Below are positions 35,650 through 46,392 of a DNA stretch of 64,000 nucleotides, piece after piece. Each line of letters begins with the position of its first letter. Positions within the stretch are counted from its first letter, which is position 1. The DNA is from Aquarana catesbeiana. Its lineage: Eukaryota; Chordata; Amphibia; Anura; Ranidae. The notes under the pieces are model-generated. The model had not been told where the DNA came from. It ran no database searches and saw only the letters and a program-made list of their open reading frames with translations. Made by a program: the position numbers and the translations under genes. The stretch lies in contig NC_133326.1 of the NCBI RefSeq assembly GCF_042186555.1, positions 437,780,846 to 437,844,845 of the forward strand, in the 5' to 3' direction.

Positions 35650-36389
35650 CACCCCTGTCGCCCCCTGCTCTTGCGCTAAGGCGAACGCAAGCGGCGGTCT
35701 GTCGTCAAACGTAAACAGCAATTGCACCATGCATGTGAGGTATCACCGCGAAGGTCAGATCGAGGGCAGTAATTTTAGCAGTAGACCTCCTCTGTAAATC
35801 TAAAGTGGTAACCTGTAAAGGCTTTTAAAGGCTTTTAAAAATGTATTTATTTTGTTGCCACTGCACGTTTGTGCGCAATTGTAAAGCATGTCATGTTTGG
35901 TATCCATGTACTCGGATTAAGATCATCTTTTTTATTTCATGAAACATTTGGGCAATATAGTGTGTTTTAGTGCATTAGAATTTAAAAAAGTGTGTTTTTT
36001 CCCCAAAAAATGCGTTTGAAAAATCGCTGCGCAAATACTGTGCGAAAAAAAAAAATGAAACACCCACCATTTTAATCTGTAGGGCATTTGCTTTAAAAAA
36101 ATATATAATGTTTGGGGGTTCAAAGTTATTTTCTTGCAAAAAAAAATAACTTTTTCATGTAAACAATAAGTGTCAGAAAGGGCTTTGTCTTCAAGTGGTT
36201 AGAAGAGTGGGTGATGTGTGACATACGCTTCTAAATGTTGTGCATAAAATGCCAGGACAGTTCAAAACCCCCCCAAATGACCCCATTTTGGAAAGTAGAC
36301 ACCCCAAGCTATTTGCTGAGAGGCATGTCGAGTCCATGGAATATTTTATATTGCGACACAAGTTGCGGGAAAGAGACAAATTTTTTTTT

Positions 36390-37165
36390 TTTTGCTCAAA
36401 GTTGTCACTAAATGATATATTGCTCAAACATGCCATGGGAATATGTGAAATTACACCCCAAAATACATTCTGCTGCTTCTCCTGAGTACGGGGATACCAC
36501 ATGTCTGAGACTTTTTGGGAGCCTAGCCGCGTACGGGACCCCGAAAACCAAGCACCGCCTTCAGGCTTTCTAAGGGCGTGAATTTTTGATTTCACTCTTC
36601 ACTGCCTATCACAGTTTCGGAGGCCATGGAAAGCCCAGGTGGCACAAAACCCCCCCAAATGACCCCATTTTGGAAAGTAGACACCCAAAGCTATTTGCTG
36701 AGAGGTATAGTGAGTATTTTGCAGACCTCACTTTTTGTCACAAAGTTTTGAAATTTGAAAAAAGAAAAAAAAAAATGTTTTTTCTTGTCTTTCTTCTTTT
36801 TCAAAAACAAATGAGAGCTGCAAAATACTCACCATGCCTCTCAGCAAATAGCTTGGGGTGTCTACTTTCCAAAATGGGGTCATTTGGGGGGGTTTTGTGC
36901 CACCTGGGCATTCCATGGCCTCCGAAACGGTGATAGGCAGTGAAGAGTAAAATCAAAAATTCACGCCCTTAGAAATCCTGAAGGCGGTGATTGGTTTTCG
37001 GGGCCCCGTACGCGGCTAGGCTCCCAAAAAGTCCCACACATGTGGTATCCCCATACTCAGGAGAAGCAGCTAAATGTATTTTGGGGTGCAATTCCACATA
37101 TGCCCATGGCCTGTGTGAGCAATATATCATTTAGTGACAACTTTGTGCAAAAAAAAAAAAGTGTC
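36390..37165. repeat. ~345-bp inverted repeat (foldback) in the piggyBac derivative
   Basis: The segment 36390-36735 and the segment 36820-37165 are inverse copies around an A/T-rich loop of about 80 bp. Both contain AAAATGGGGTCATTTGGGGG or its inverse, the TTTCGGAGGCCATGG block and the TGTGAGCAATATATCATTTA block. The right arm is then repeated in direct orientation at about 37200-37540 (378-bp period). No coding role. Confidence 0.8.
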
Positions 37166-39590
37166 ACATTCCCGCAACTTGTGTCAAAATATAAAATATT
37201 CCATGGACTCAATATGCCTCTCAGCAAATAGCTTGGGGTGTCTACTTTCCAAAATGGGTTCATTTGGGGGGGGTTTGTGCCACCTGGGCATTTTATGGCC
37301 TCCGAAACTGTGATAGGCAGTGAAGAGTGAAATCAAAAATTTACACCCTTAGAAATCCTGAAGGCGGTGATTGGTTTTCGGGGTCCCGTACGCGCCTAGG
37401 CTCCCAAAAAGTCCCACACATGTGGTATCCCTGTACTCAGGAGAAGCAGCTGAATGTATTTTGGGGTGCAATTCCACATAGGCCCATGGCCTGTGTGAGC
37501 AATATATCATTTAGTGACAACTTTTTGTAAATATTTTTTTTTTTTTGTCATTATTCAATCACTTGGGACAAAAAAAATAAATATTCAATGGGTTCAACAT
37601 GCCTATCAGCAATTTCCTTGGGGTGTCTACTTTCCAAAATGGGGTCATTTGTGGGGGTTTTGTACTGCCCTGCCATTTTAGCACCTCAAGAAATGACATA
37701 GGCAGTCAAACTAAAAGCTGTGTAAATTCCAGAAAATGTACCCTAGTTTGTAGACGCTATAACTTTTGCGCAAACCAATAAATATACGCTTATTGACATT
37801 TTTTTTACCAAAGACATGTAGCCGAATACATTTTGGCCTAAATGTATGACTAAAATTGAGTTTATTGGATTTTTTTTATAACAAAAAGTAGAAAATATCA
37901 TTTTTTTTCAAAATTTTCGGTCTTTTTCCGTTTGTAGCGCAAAAAATAAAAACTGCAGAGGTGATCAAATACCATCAAAAGAAAGCTCTATTTGTGGGAA
38001 GAAAAGGACGCAAATTTCGTTTGGGTACAGCATTGCATGATCGCGCAATTAAAAGTTAAAGCGACGCAGTGCCAAATTGGAAAAAGACCTCTGGTCCTTA
38101 GGCAGCATAATGGTCCGGGGCTCAAGTGGTTAAGAATAAATTTCCTTTTTTTTCAACTTAACATATTAAACTAAATTATACACCACACTTTTTTTCAAGG
38201 TTATTAACTGAATAATCGGTTAATCAAAACAATAATCGGCCAACTAATCGATTATGGAAATAATCGTTGCAGCCCTAGTCAACATCTTCTGGTAAGCGGA
38301 CATCCACTTACAGAGCACATTGGGTGCATAATACAGCTGGGGAAGGTTGTCTATCCACACAGCAAAAAGTTTCATATATATCGATTTGTATATTCCATTT
38401 TTCAACAGCAGAAGATTCACTTATATTGATTTGCATAATCTGCATGTGGACTCTTTTTTTTTTTTATGCATTTTTTATGCATTTTTCCCGTTTGGATTTT
38501 CATATTGTTTTTTTCACAAGGACATTATTATTTTTCGTACATGCAGGGACTGCATGGTTGTTAATCATTTGTAATAATGTACCTTTGGTATTCAGTTCAC
38601 ACACATATCTAGGATTTTCGTATGGCATATTGATGTGTATTTAATTACTTTGTTTGAGTGTAACATTGCATATGTAACATAGTTCACTGTTAATATAGAC
38701 CTAGCGCCCCCCACCATACACTTTTTCTCACTTGCATTAGAATTCCCATCTAGTTTGGGGGATAGCAGCTCATATTTGATCATTCACTCTTATTTTTTTG
38801 GCGCAAGGTTTATATATATTTTTTATGCGATGCTGTACCCAAACAAAATTGACATCCTTTTTTTCCCACAAATAGAGCTTTCTTTTGGTGGAATTTGATC
38901 ACCTCTTCGGTTTTTATTTTTTGCACTTTAAACAAAAAAAAGCGACAATTTTGAAAAAAAAGCAATATTTTTTACTTTTTGCTATAATAAATATCCCTCC
39001 CAAAAAATATAAAAAAAAACAAATTTCTTTCTCAGTTTAGGCCGATATATATTCTTCTACATATTCTTGTTAAAAAAAAAAAAAAAAAAAATCGCAATAA
39101 GCGTATATTGATTGGTTTGCACAAAAGTTATTGCGTCTACAAAATAGGGAATAGATGCGACATTGCGGCAGACAGATCGGACACTTTTGACACATTTTTG
39201 GGACCATTGACATTTATACGGCGACCAGTGCTATAAAAATGCTCATGAAAAGCAGCAAATTTATTTTGGGGTGTAATTTCACATACAGTATACTCATGCA
39301 ATGTGTGAGCAATATATCATTTAGTGACAACTTTGTGTAAAAAAAAAAAAAAAAAAAAAAAAATTTCCCAAAACTTGTGGCAAAATATAAAATATTCCAT
39401 GGACTCAGCATGCCTATCAGCAAATAGCTTGGGGTGTCTACTTTCCAAAAAGGGGTCATTTGGGTGGTTTTGAACTGTCCTGGCATTTTATGCATAACAT
39501 TAGAAGCTTATGCCACACATCACCCACTCTTCTAAGCACTTGAAAACAAAGCCCTTTCTGACACTTTTTGTTTACATGAAAAAGTATATA

Positions 39591-39599
<9 letters not shown>

Positions 39600-39641
<42 letters not shown>
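39600..39641. repeat. (AT)n microsatellite
   Basis: About 21 AT units followed by a T-run, inside the 3' region of piggyBac element 2. The equivalent position in the derivative (about 36140) has only an A-run. Confidence 0.95.
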
Positions 39642-39656
<15 letters not shown>

Positions 39657-40125
39657 GCTAGAAAATTACTTTGAACCCCCCAAACATTATATATGTTTTT
39701 TAAAGCAAAGGCCCTACGGATTAAAATGGTGGGTGTTGCAATTTTTTTTTTTCACACAGTACTTGCGTAGCGATTTTTCAAACGCAATTTTTTGGGGGAA
39801 AAAAAAAACACTTTTTTAATGCACTAAAACACATTCTATTGCCCAAATGTTTGGAAAAATATAAAAGATGATCTTATGTCGAGTAAATAGATACCAAACA
39901 CGACATGCTTTAAAATTGGGCATAACTGTGCAGTGGCGACAAACTACATACATTTTTAAAAGCCTTTAAAAGCCTTTACAGGTTACCACCTTAGATTTAC
40001 AGAGGAGGTCTACTGCTAGAATTACTGCCCTCAATCTGACGTTCGCGGTGATACCTCACATGCATTGTGCAATTGCTGTTTACATATGACACCAGACTGA
40101 CGCTTGCGTTCGCCTTTGCACGTGA

Positions 40126-40144
40126 GGGGGGGGGGGGGGGGGGG
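40126..40144 (+). repeat. 19-base G-run
   Basis: An uninterrupted run of 19 G followed by CAGGGG. It lies at the place where the plus-strand derivative has a long A-run next to GCACCCCTG (about 35620-35650). Able in principle to form a G-quadruplex, and a likely sequencing weak spot. Confidence 0.9.
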
Positions 40145-40557
40145 CAGGGGTGCTTTATTTTATTTGTTTTTTATTTTGCTTTTTAATTTTATTTTTACAC
40201 TGTTCCTTTAATTTTTTTTAAAATAATTTTATTGTTTTCACAGGGAATGTAAATATCCCCTATGATCGCAATAGATAGTGACAGGTACACTTTTTTTGAA
40301 AAAAATGGGGGTCTATTAGACTCTAGATCTCTCCTCTGCCCTCAAAGCATCTGACCACACCAAGATCGGTGTGATAAGATGCTTTCCTAATTTCCCAATG
40401 GCGCTGTGTATATCCGGTGAAACCAAAGTCATGAAATGCTCGTAGCTTCCGGTTTCTTAGACCATAGAGATGATTTTAGCCATTCCAGTCTAGAGCAGTC
40501 TAGAGGCTAATTAGCTGCTAGGATTGATTTAACATGAAACCGACTGCTGGCTGAAAA

Positions 40558-40897
40558 ATAGGATTTTTATAACCGCTTACCTGTAAAATCCTTTTCTCCG
40601 AGTACATCACGGGACACAGAGCCACAGTATTTACTGAATGGGTTATATAGGCACCTTTAGGTGATGGACACTGGCACACCCTAGACAGGAAGTTTAGCTC
40701 CCTATATAATCCCTCCCCTTACTGGGAGTACCTCAGTTTTGTAGCAAAGCAATATACGTGTATTAGAAGAGGGGAGGGACCTCTGTGTCCTGTGATGTAC
40801 TCGAAGAAAAGGATTTTACAGGTAAGCTGTTATAAAAATCCTATTTTCTTTTTCGTACATCACGGGACACAGAGCCACAGTATTTACTGAATGGGAT
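40558..40897. repeat. DIRS terminal inverted repeat and internal complementary region
   Basis: 40558-40622 (ATAGGATTTTTATAACCGCT, then TACCTGTAAAATCC) is inverted at about 40794-40858. The block TACATCACGGGACACAGAGC followed by ATTTACTGAATGGG also recurs in direct orientation at about 40603 and 40857. Such a set of inverted and direct copies is expected for a DIRS end. Confidence 0.8.
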
Positions 40898-42839
40898 GCC
40901 CCAGAGCAATGCTATCTGAGGGGAGGGAGACACAAACAAAAGTAGGCTGCAATCAGACCTGAGAACCTATACTGCTGCCTGCAGCAAAATGCGCCCAAAT
41001 GCGATATCCTCATGCCTTCTCACATCCACCTGATAGAATCTGGTGATTGTATGGACTGAAGAAAAAAGTTGCGGCCTTGCAGATTTGAGCCATGGAGGCT
41101 TGGTGATGCACTGCCCACGAAGCACTAACAGCCCTGGTGGAGTGCGCTTTGATTTGAAAAGGTGGAACTTTCCTCTTCAAACCATAAGCTTGAATAATTA
41201 CTTGCCGAATCCACTTAGCAATAGTAGATTTCGATGCTGCCTGTCCTTTTCTAGGACCTTCAGGCAACACAAACAAAACATCAGTTTTCCGAACCTGAGC
41301 AGTCACCTCCAAATAGATTTTGACCGCTGTCACTACATATAGAGAATGTGACTTTTCTTCTGTAGAAGAAGGTTCTGGAAAAATGAAGGCAGAAGAATAT
41401 CCTGGTTTAGATGAAAACCTGAAACCACCTTCGGTAAAAAGCTAGGATGAGGAGGCAATACTACTCTATCCTTGTGAATGATTAAATATGGCTCTTTAGA
41501 AGAAAGAGCCACCAATTCTAATACCCTTCTTGCAGAGGAAATGGCTACCAGAAAAACTAGCTTCCTTGTCAAAAGAACCAAGGGAATATGTCGTATCGGG
41601 TCAAAAGGCTGTTTCTGTAATGCTGACAGAACTAAATTCAAGTCCCATGGGTTCAGGGGTGCTCTAACCGGTGGATTAAGCCGCGTTACCCCCTGTATAA
41701 AGCTTCGGACCAAAGAATGTGAAGCAAGTGGATGTTGAAACAATACCGATAAGGCTGAGACCTGGCCCTTGATGGTACTCAAGGCCAGCTTCGTTTCTAA
41801 CCCCATTTGCAGAAAAGCCAGGATTCTACCTATGACATACTTTCTGGGATGCCAACACCTGGATTCACACCAGGAAACATATGCCTTCCAGACTCTATAA
41901 TAAATGACTGAAAGCTGGCTTCCTTGCATTAATCAAGGCAGATATCACTGATCCTGAAAGCCCGCGATTCTTCAGAATGTGGGTTTCAATAGCCAAACCG
42001 TTAGATTTAGCGTTTGTAAGGTAGGAATGGAACACTGGTCCCTGCGATAGCAAGTCTGGACGTGGTGGTAGAGTCCATGGGGGCCTTACCGCCATCTTTA
42101 CTATTTCTGCATACCAAGATCTACTTGGCCACGCTGGGGCTACCAGAAGCACCAACCTCTTTTCCTGCTTGATCCTGCGAAGAAGCCGTAGTAGCAGCAG
42201 AATAGGAGGGAATGCATAAATCAGTGAGAACTGATCCCACGGGTCACCAACGCATCTGTCCCGCATGCAAGTGGATCCCTTGTTCCTGACACAAAGTTGT
42301 CGATCTTGTTGTTGAACCTGGACGCAAACAGATCTATGTCCAGGATCCCCCATCTTTGGCATATAGCCAGGAAGATGTCGGGGTGAAGAGACCATTCCCC
42401 TGGGAACAACTGCTGGCGACTTAAGTAGTCCGCCTGCCAGTTCTCTACCCCTGGAATGAAGATTGCCGATATGCACGGCACATGCTTTTCTGCCCAGGTT
42501 AGGATCTGGTTTAATTCTCTCTGGAGTGCACGACTTCTGGTGCCCCCTTGGTGATTGATATAAGCCACTGCTGTGGCATTGTTGGATTGGATCCTGACAG
42601 GACAACCCTGCAACCTGAATGTCCAGGCCTTTAGGGCTAGGTACGCTGCCTGAATCTCTAGAAGGTTGATGGGTAAGGTCCTCTCGTTTCTGGACCATTT
42701 CCCTTGGACAGTCGTCTCTTCCAGAACTGCTCCCCATCCCGAAAGGCTGGCGTCTGTTGTTACCACTTTCCAGGTAACTGGTAAGAAGGTTTTCCCTTTC
42801 TGCAGATTCTTGGGTATCAATGACCAACTGAGGCTCCGA
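40558..42839 (-). mobile_element. DIRS-type tyrosine-recombinase retrotransposon, 3' part
   Basis: The 3' half of a DIRS-like element on the minus strand: RNase H, linker, tyrosine recombinase, then the terminal repeat region. Gag and most of the reverse transcriptase are missing because the sequence stops at the Tc1 junction near 42840. The terminus at 40558 has the inverted/complementary repeats typical of DIRS elements, which integrate through a circular intermediate with a tyrosine recombinase and make no target duplication. Confidence 0.85.
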
Positions 42840-42840
42840 T
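41010..42840 (-). pseudogene. DIRS RNase H and tyrosine recombinase, frameshifted
   Basis: From the right: RNase H with TDASLSGWGAVLE, NLLEIQAAYLALKAW, IQSNNATAVAYINHQGG and PGVENWQADYLSR (42220-42820). Then comes the DIRS-typical VLLVAPAWPSRSWYAE segment (about 42100). The tyrosine recombinase begins near 41930. Its core shows the catalytic arginine in SSARRVLEL and the HxxR box in HSTRAVSASWA, with a candidate tyrosine in FFFSPYNH near the end (about 41040). RNase H and the first part of the recombinase share a frame; the linker and the recombinase C-terminus are each in another, so at least three frameshifts are needed. No stop interrupts the individual segments. The recombinase joins the cDNA circle to the target. 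Confidence 0.85.
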
Positions 42841-44280
42841 CAAAAGTTTACATACCCTGGTGATTTTGGTCTGATAACATGCACACAAGTTGACACAAAG
42901 TGGTTTGAATGGCTATTAAAGGTAACCATCTTCACCTGTGATCTGTTTTCTTGTAATTAGTGTATGTGTGTATAAAAGGTCGATGAGTTTCTGGACTCCT
43001 GACATACCCTTGCATCTTTCATCCAGTGCTGCACTGATGTTTCTGGATTCTGAGTTATGGGGAAAGCAAAAGAATTGTCAAAGGATCTGTGGGAAAAGGT
43101 AGTTTAACTGTATAAAATAGGAAAGGGATATAAAAAGTAATCCAAGGAATTGAGAATGCCAATCAGCAGTGTTCAAACTCTAATCAAGAAGTGGAAAATG
43201 AGGGGTTCTGTTGAAACCAAAGTTAGACCAACTAAAATTTCAGCCACAATTGCCAGGAAAATTGTAAGAGATGCACAAAAAAACCCCCACAAATAACTTC
43301 AGGTGAAATACAGAGCTCTCTGAAAACATGTGGTGTGGCTGTTTCAAGATGCACAATAAGGAGGCACTTGAAGAAAGATGGGCTGCATGGTCGAGTCGCC
43401 AGAAGAAAGCCATTACTATGCAAATGCCACAAAGTATCCCGCTTACAATACTCCAAGCAGCACAGAGACCAGCCTCAAACCTTCTGGCACAAAGTCATTT
43501 GGAGTGATGAGACCAAAATTGAGCCTTTTGGCCACAAGCATAAATGCTTGATTTGGAGAGGAGTCAACAAGGCCTATGATGAAAGGTACACCATTCCTAC
43601 TGTGAAACACGGAGGTGGATCGCTGATGTTTTGGGGATGTGTGAGCTACAAAAGCAGGGAAAATTTGGTCAAAATTGATGGCAAGATAAATGCAGTATGT
43701 TATCAAAAAATACTGGAGGAACATTTGCATTTATCAGCCAGGAAGCTGCGCATGGGACGTAATTGGACATTCCAACATGACAATGATCCAAAACACAAGG
43801 CCAAGTCAACCTGTCATTGGCTGCAGCAGAATAAAGTGAAGGTTCTGGAGTGGCTATCCCAGTCTCCTGACCTCAATATCATTGAGCCACTCTGGGGATA
43901 TTTCAAACGTGTAGTTCATGCAAGAATTTACAGGAACTGGAGGCTTTTTGCCAAGAGCAATGGGCAGCTTTACCATATGAGAAGATAAAGAACCTCATCC
44001 ACAAATACCACAAAAGACTTCAAGCTGTCATTGATGTTAAAGGGGGCAATACACGGTATTAACAACATGGGTATGTAAACTTTTGATCAGAGTAATTTGG
44101 GTAGTTTCTGTTGCTGTTATGATTTAAAAAGAGTAAACACAGTTGATTGATAATAAATGGCTTCAGCCAAACATTAACCATGAGTGAAAGAAAAGTTTTT
44201 GTGTTATAATTCATATACTCTGTGAAATGGCCAAGAAATCCTAAATTCTGCCAGGGTATGTAAACTTATGAGCACAACTG
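42835..44280 (+). mobile_element. Tc1-type transposon 1, left end truncated
   Basis: The right end carries two direct-repeat copies: the inner GGGTATGTAAACTTTTGATC (about 44070) and the outer AGGGTATGTAAACTTATGAG (about 44255), ending CACAACTGT. On the left only the inner type (GATCAAAAGTTTACATACCC, 42838) remains, directly abutting DIRS coding sequence. In IR/DR-type Tc1 elements each end has both copies, so roughly 200 bp of the left end is missing. A (TG/TA) microsatellite follows at 44278-44320. Confidence 0.8.
43057..44062 (+). pseudogene. Tc1 transposase 1 (DD34E), stops and frameshifts
   Basis: A Tc1/mariner transposase from ATG 43057 (MGKAKELSKDLWEKVV) to TAA 44060-44062, about 335 codons. 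The N-terminal helix-turn-helix region (IGKGYKK, SVQTLIKKWK) has two in-frame stops. A frameshift follows near 43280 in an A/C-run. The catalytic core is open: WSDETKIE (first D, about 43500), QHDNDPKH (second D) and SPDLNIIEPLW (E). A second frameshift near 43935 precedes the conserved C-terminal tail. Cut-and-paste activity is impossible without repair of these lesions. Confidence 0.85.
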
Positions 44281-44286
44281 TGTATA

Positions 44287-44333
<47 letters not shown>

Positions 44334-44445
44334 ACACTTTTATTTGTAACTGTAAAGGTTCCAGGTTCGGGTCTCTCAAAATGCGATGGCATCTTTGGAG
44401 ACCCTATGAAAGTGTGCCCTAGACCTTGCAGTGCTGTACCCTACG

Positions 44446-46392
44446 CTAATACTCCACTAGTGTGTGGTAGCGAAGGAAACATTCACCAATGCAGAGACCA
44501 GGTTGGTCAGAACAAGAGGGACAATAAAATCGGGTGTCATGCCTGTATCCGCATTTCCTACAGACACAACATCTTTTTTAGTGTGTTCTTTGGACTTGGG
44601 CACCACAGAGGACTTCTGGGAAGTTCCTCTCATGCAGCTGGCTCACTGCATTTGCATTGGGAAGTTGGGGCACAGCACCATCTGGAAACGTAAGGGATGT
44701 GATCTCTTCCTGGAATTTAAGGAAGGATCCAGTTCGTCCTGACACTTTGTATAGCACATAAGCATTCAGCAGAGCCAATTGGAATAAGTATACAGACACT
44801 TTTTTATACCAGCATCTGGCCTTAGGGGCAATTAAGTAGGGTGCCATCAACTGGTCGTTGAAGTCCACCCCTCCCATATTAAGGTTGTATTCGGGGACAC
44901 AGAGGGGCTTCACAACAACACCAGTCGCCATTGGAATTTGGACAGTCGTATCTGTGTACAGAACAAAAATATTCAGATTATCCCTCCACTTCACTGCAAG
45001 CAAATTATTACTTCTCAAGCAGGCTTTCTCCCCCTGTCTTAAGTCGAGATTCTACAAGCCGTTGGGGGGAAGCCCCGGCAATTAGATTGCACGGAGCCAC
45101 ATGCGCCAATTCCACCATCAAATAGGTGACTAAAAAGTGGCACACTTGTGTAATAATGGTCATTGTACAAATGGTATCCCTTTCCAAATAAGGGTGACAC
45201 CAAGTCCCATACAATCTTACCACTGCTACCTATGTAGTCTGGGCCGTTGGGGGGCTCCATGTGACTATCTCTTCCCTCGTAAACCATAAAACTATATCTA
45301 TAGCCTTTTGCCCTGTCACAGAGCTTATACAACTTGATCCCATAACTGGCACGCTTGCTGGAGAGATACTGTTTGAAAGACAAGCAGCCAGAAAATGTAA
45401 TCAGGGAATCATCAACACTGACAACTTGATCAGGAGTAAACAAGGCTGCAAACTTTTAGTTGAAGTGGTTTACGAGGGGCCAAATTTTGTGGAGCTGATC
45501 AAATTTAGGGTGACCCCAAGGGTGACAAAGTTCATTGTCATTAAAATGCATGTACCGCAAGATCTGCTCGTATTACGTCCTGGCCATGGAAGCAGAGAAC
45601 ACGGGCATATGGTGAATTGGGTCAGTGGACCAATATGACCGGAACTCATTTTTCTTAGTTATGCCCATGAGGAGGGATAGGACCAGAAAGGTCTTGCCTT
45701 CGGAAACCGTAATAGGTTTCCATTCTCTGGCAAGAGTCAAATGGGGATTAGCGGCGATGAATTGACCAGCATACAAATTGCTTTGGTCCACAATAGATCT
45801 ATAGAGATCTTCCATGAAAAACAGTGAATAAAAATCAAGTGACTGTTTCCTCCTGAATTCTGGGTTTGCCAGTAAATGGGAGGTAAGTACGGGTGCTTCA
45901 GAAGTGGTGGGCTCCCAATTAGGATTGGCAAATGCAGTGGGAAGGGCACTATGGGCTCGATGGGTCTGTCTTTTTCTTCTTGGTGGCTTCGGGACACTAC
46001 TTGTGCTAGCCACTGCACCAGCTTGAACTGCACCTATGGCACTCGCTACTTCACCACGTGTTACTGCAGTGCTGGTTTGACTACGACCAGGGTGTACTAG
46101 GCCGCTGGTTGCTTGCCAGTTCACCAGAAGGATGAGTGGCACTAGTACTGGATCTCTGCTCCATACGAGAGCCCTGTGGTTCTTGCACCTCAACAGAAGA
46201 ATGGGATTGGGTACGCCTGATCTTAGCAGGGACCACTACTCCGCCGTCAGAGCTATCAGTCAGGGTGCCGCTGCTCTCTACTGGTTCGTATACTGAGCCT
46301 GAATCTGCCAGTGAGACAGCTTCCCCTTCGCTCTCATCTGTCATGTTGAGTAATGGGTAGGCCTCTTCATTAGTGTACCTCTGTCTGGACAT
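44446..46392 (-). pseudogene. piggyBac transposase 2, frameshifts and stops
   Basis: A 649-codon transposase from the ATG complement at 46390-46392 (MSRQRYTNEEAYPLL) to the TAG complement at 44446-44448. The acidic N-terminus (MTDESEGEAVSLADSGS) and the linker EVASAIGAVQAG are followed by the DDE domain with VSVDDSLITF, LYNDHYYTS and GGVDFNDQ. A cysteine-rich C-terminal finger ends LVEY. A frameshift lies near 46080 and another near 45060. In-frame stops occur in the catalytic region (near 45573 and 45460) and just before the finger (near 44577). Shared sequence with 34.2-34.7 kb shows that the derivative came from this subfamily. Confidence 0.85.

Larger units (their letters stand above)
32611..38133 (+). 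mobile_element. piggyBac deletion derivative, 5.5 kb
   Basis: Bounded by TTAA at 32611-32614 and 38130-38133, with ends TTAACCACTTAAGGACC and, read inward from the right, TTAACCACTTGAGCCCC. The 5' region (32.6-34.2 kb) resembles the upstream region of piggyBac element 2. The transposase gene is reduced to about 450 bp (34232-34675). The long 3' region has A- and T-runs and tandem and inverted repeats. Such internally deleted copies can move only with transposase from a full element. It sits in the hAT element beside the L1. Confidence 0.85.
24264..38277. mobile_element. hAT DNA transposon carrying an L1 and a piggyBac derivative
   Basis: The ends TAGGGCTGAAACAACTAATC and, read inward from the right, TAGGGCTGCAACGATTATTT are flanked by a perfect 8-bp target duplication, GTCAACAT (24256-24263, 38278-38285). 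Eight bp is the hAT hallmark. Its own sequence is 24264-25040, 32251-32610 and 38134-38277, rich in TAATCGATTA repeats near both ends. A small MITE-like segment (about 24508-24893) and four 28-bp TATACAGTATATCTC repeats (about 32440-32540) lie inside. No transposase was seen, so this was probably non-autonomous. Confidence 0.85.
23498..38824. mobile_element. Penelope-like palindromic retroelement, split by a hAT
   Basis: Flanked by a perfect 13-bp target duplication, ATGCGATGCTGTA, at 23485-23497 and 38825-38837. Its own sequence is 23498-24263 and 38278-38824. The segments 23498-23856 and 38281-38650 are inverted copies (CATCAATATGCCATA... outward to GTCAACATCTTCTGG). The right arm is followed by a 174-bp tail ending GGCGCAAGGTTTATATATAT. 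The middle has a CGAAAC-type hammerhead-like motif on the minus strand (24216-24243). Inverted partial copies and hammerhead motifs are known for Penelope-like elements; the assignment is inference. No reverse transcriptase is present. Confidence 0.6.
23425..39238 (-). mobile_element. piggyBac-type MITE, outermost layer of the nest
   Basis: Two separated pieces, 23425-23497 and 38838-39238, join at a 13-bp duplication to give one continuous stretch. That stretch matches the minus-strand reading of the MITE at 6703-7250: GCACTGCGTCGC, GATGCTGTACCCAAACAAAA, AAATAGAGCTTTCTTTTGG, ATTGGTTTGCACAAAAGTTA. Both outer ends are lost, the right one at the junction with piggyBac element 2. Everything between the pieces inserted later. 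Confidence 0.75.

Noticed and set aside
36194..36198. GTGGTTAG as the right end of the piggyBac derivative
   Set aside because: The sequence continues beyond it in the related copy at 39.2-40.5 kb; the true TTAA end is at 38130-38133.
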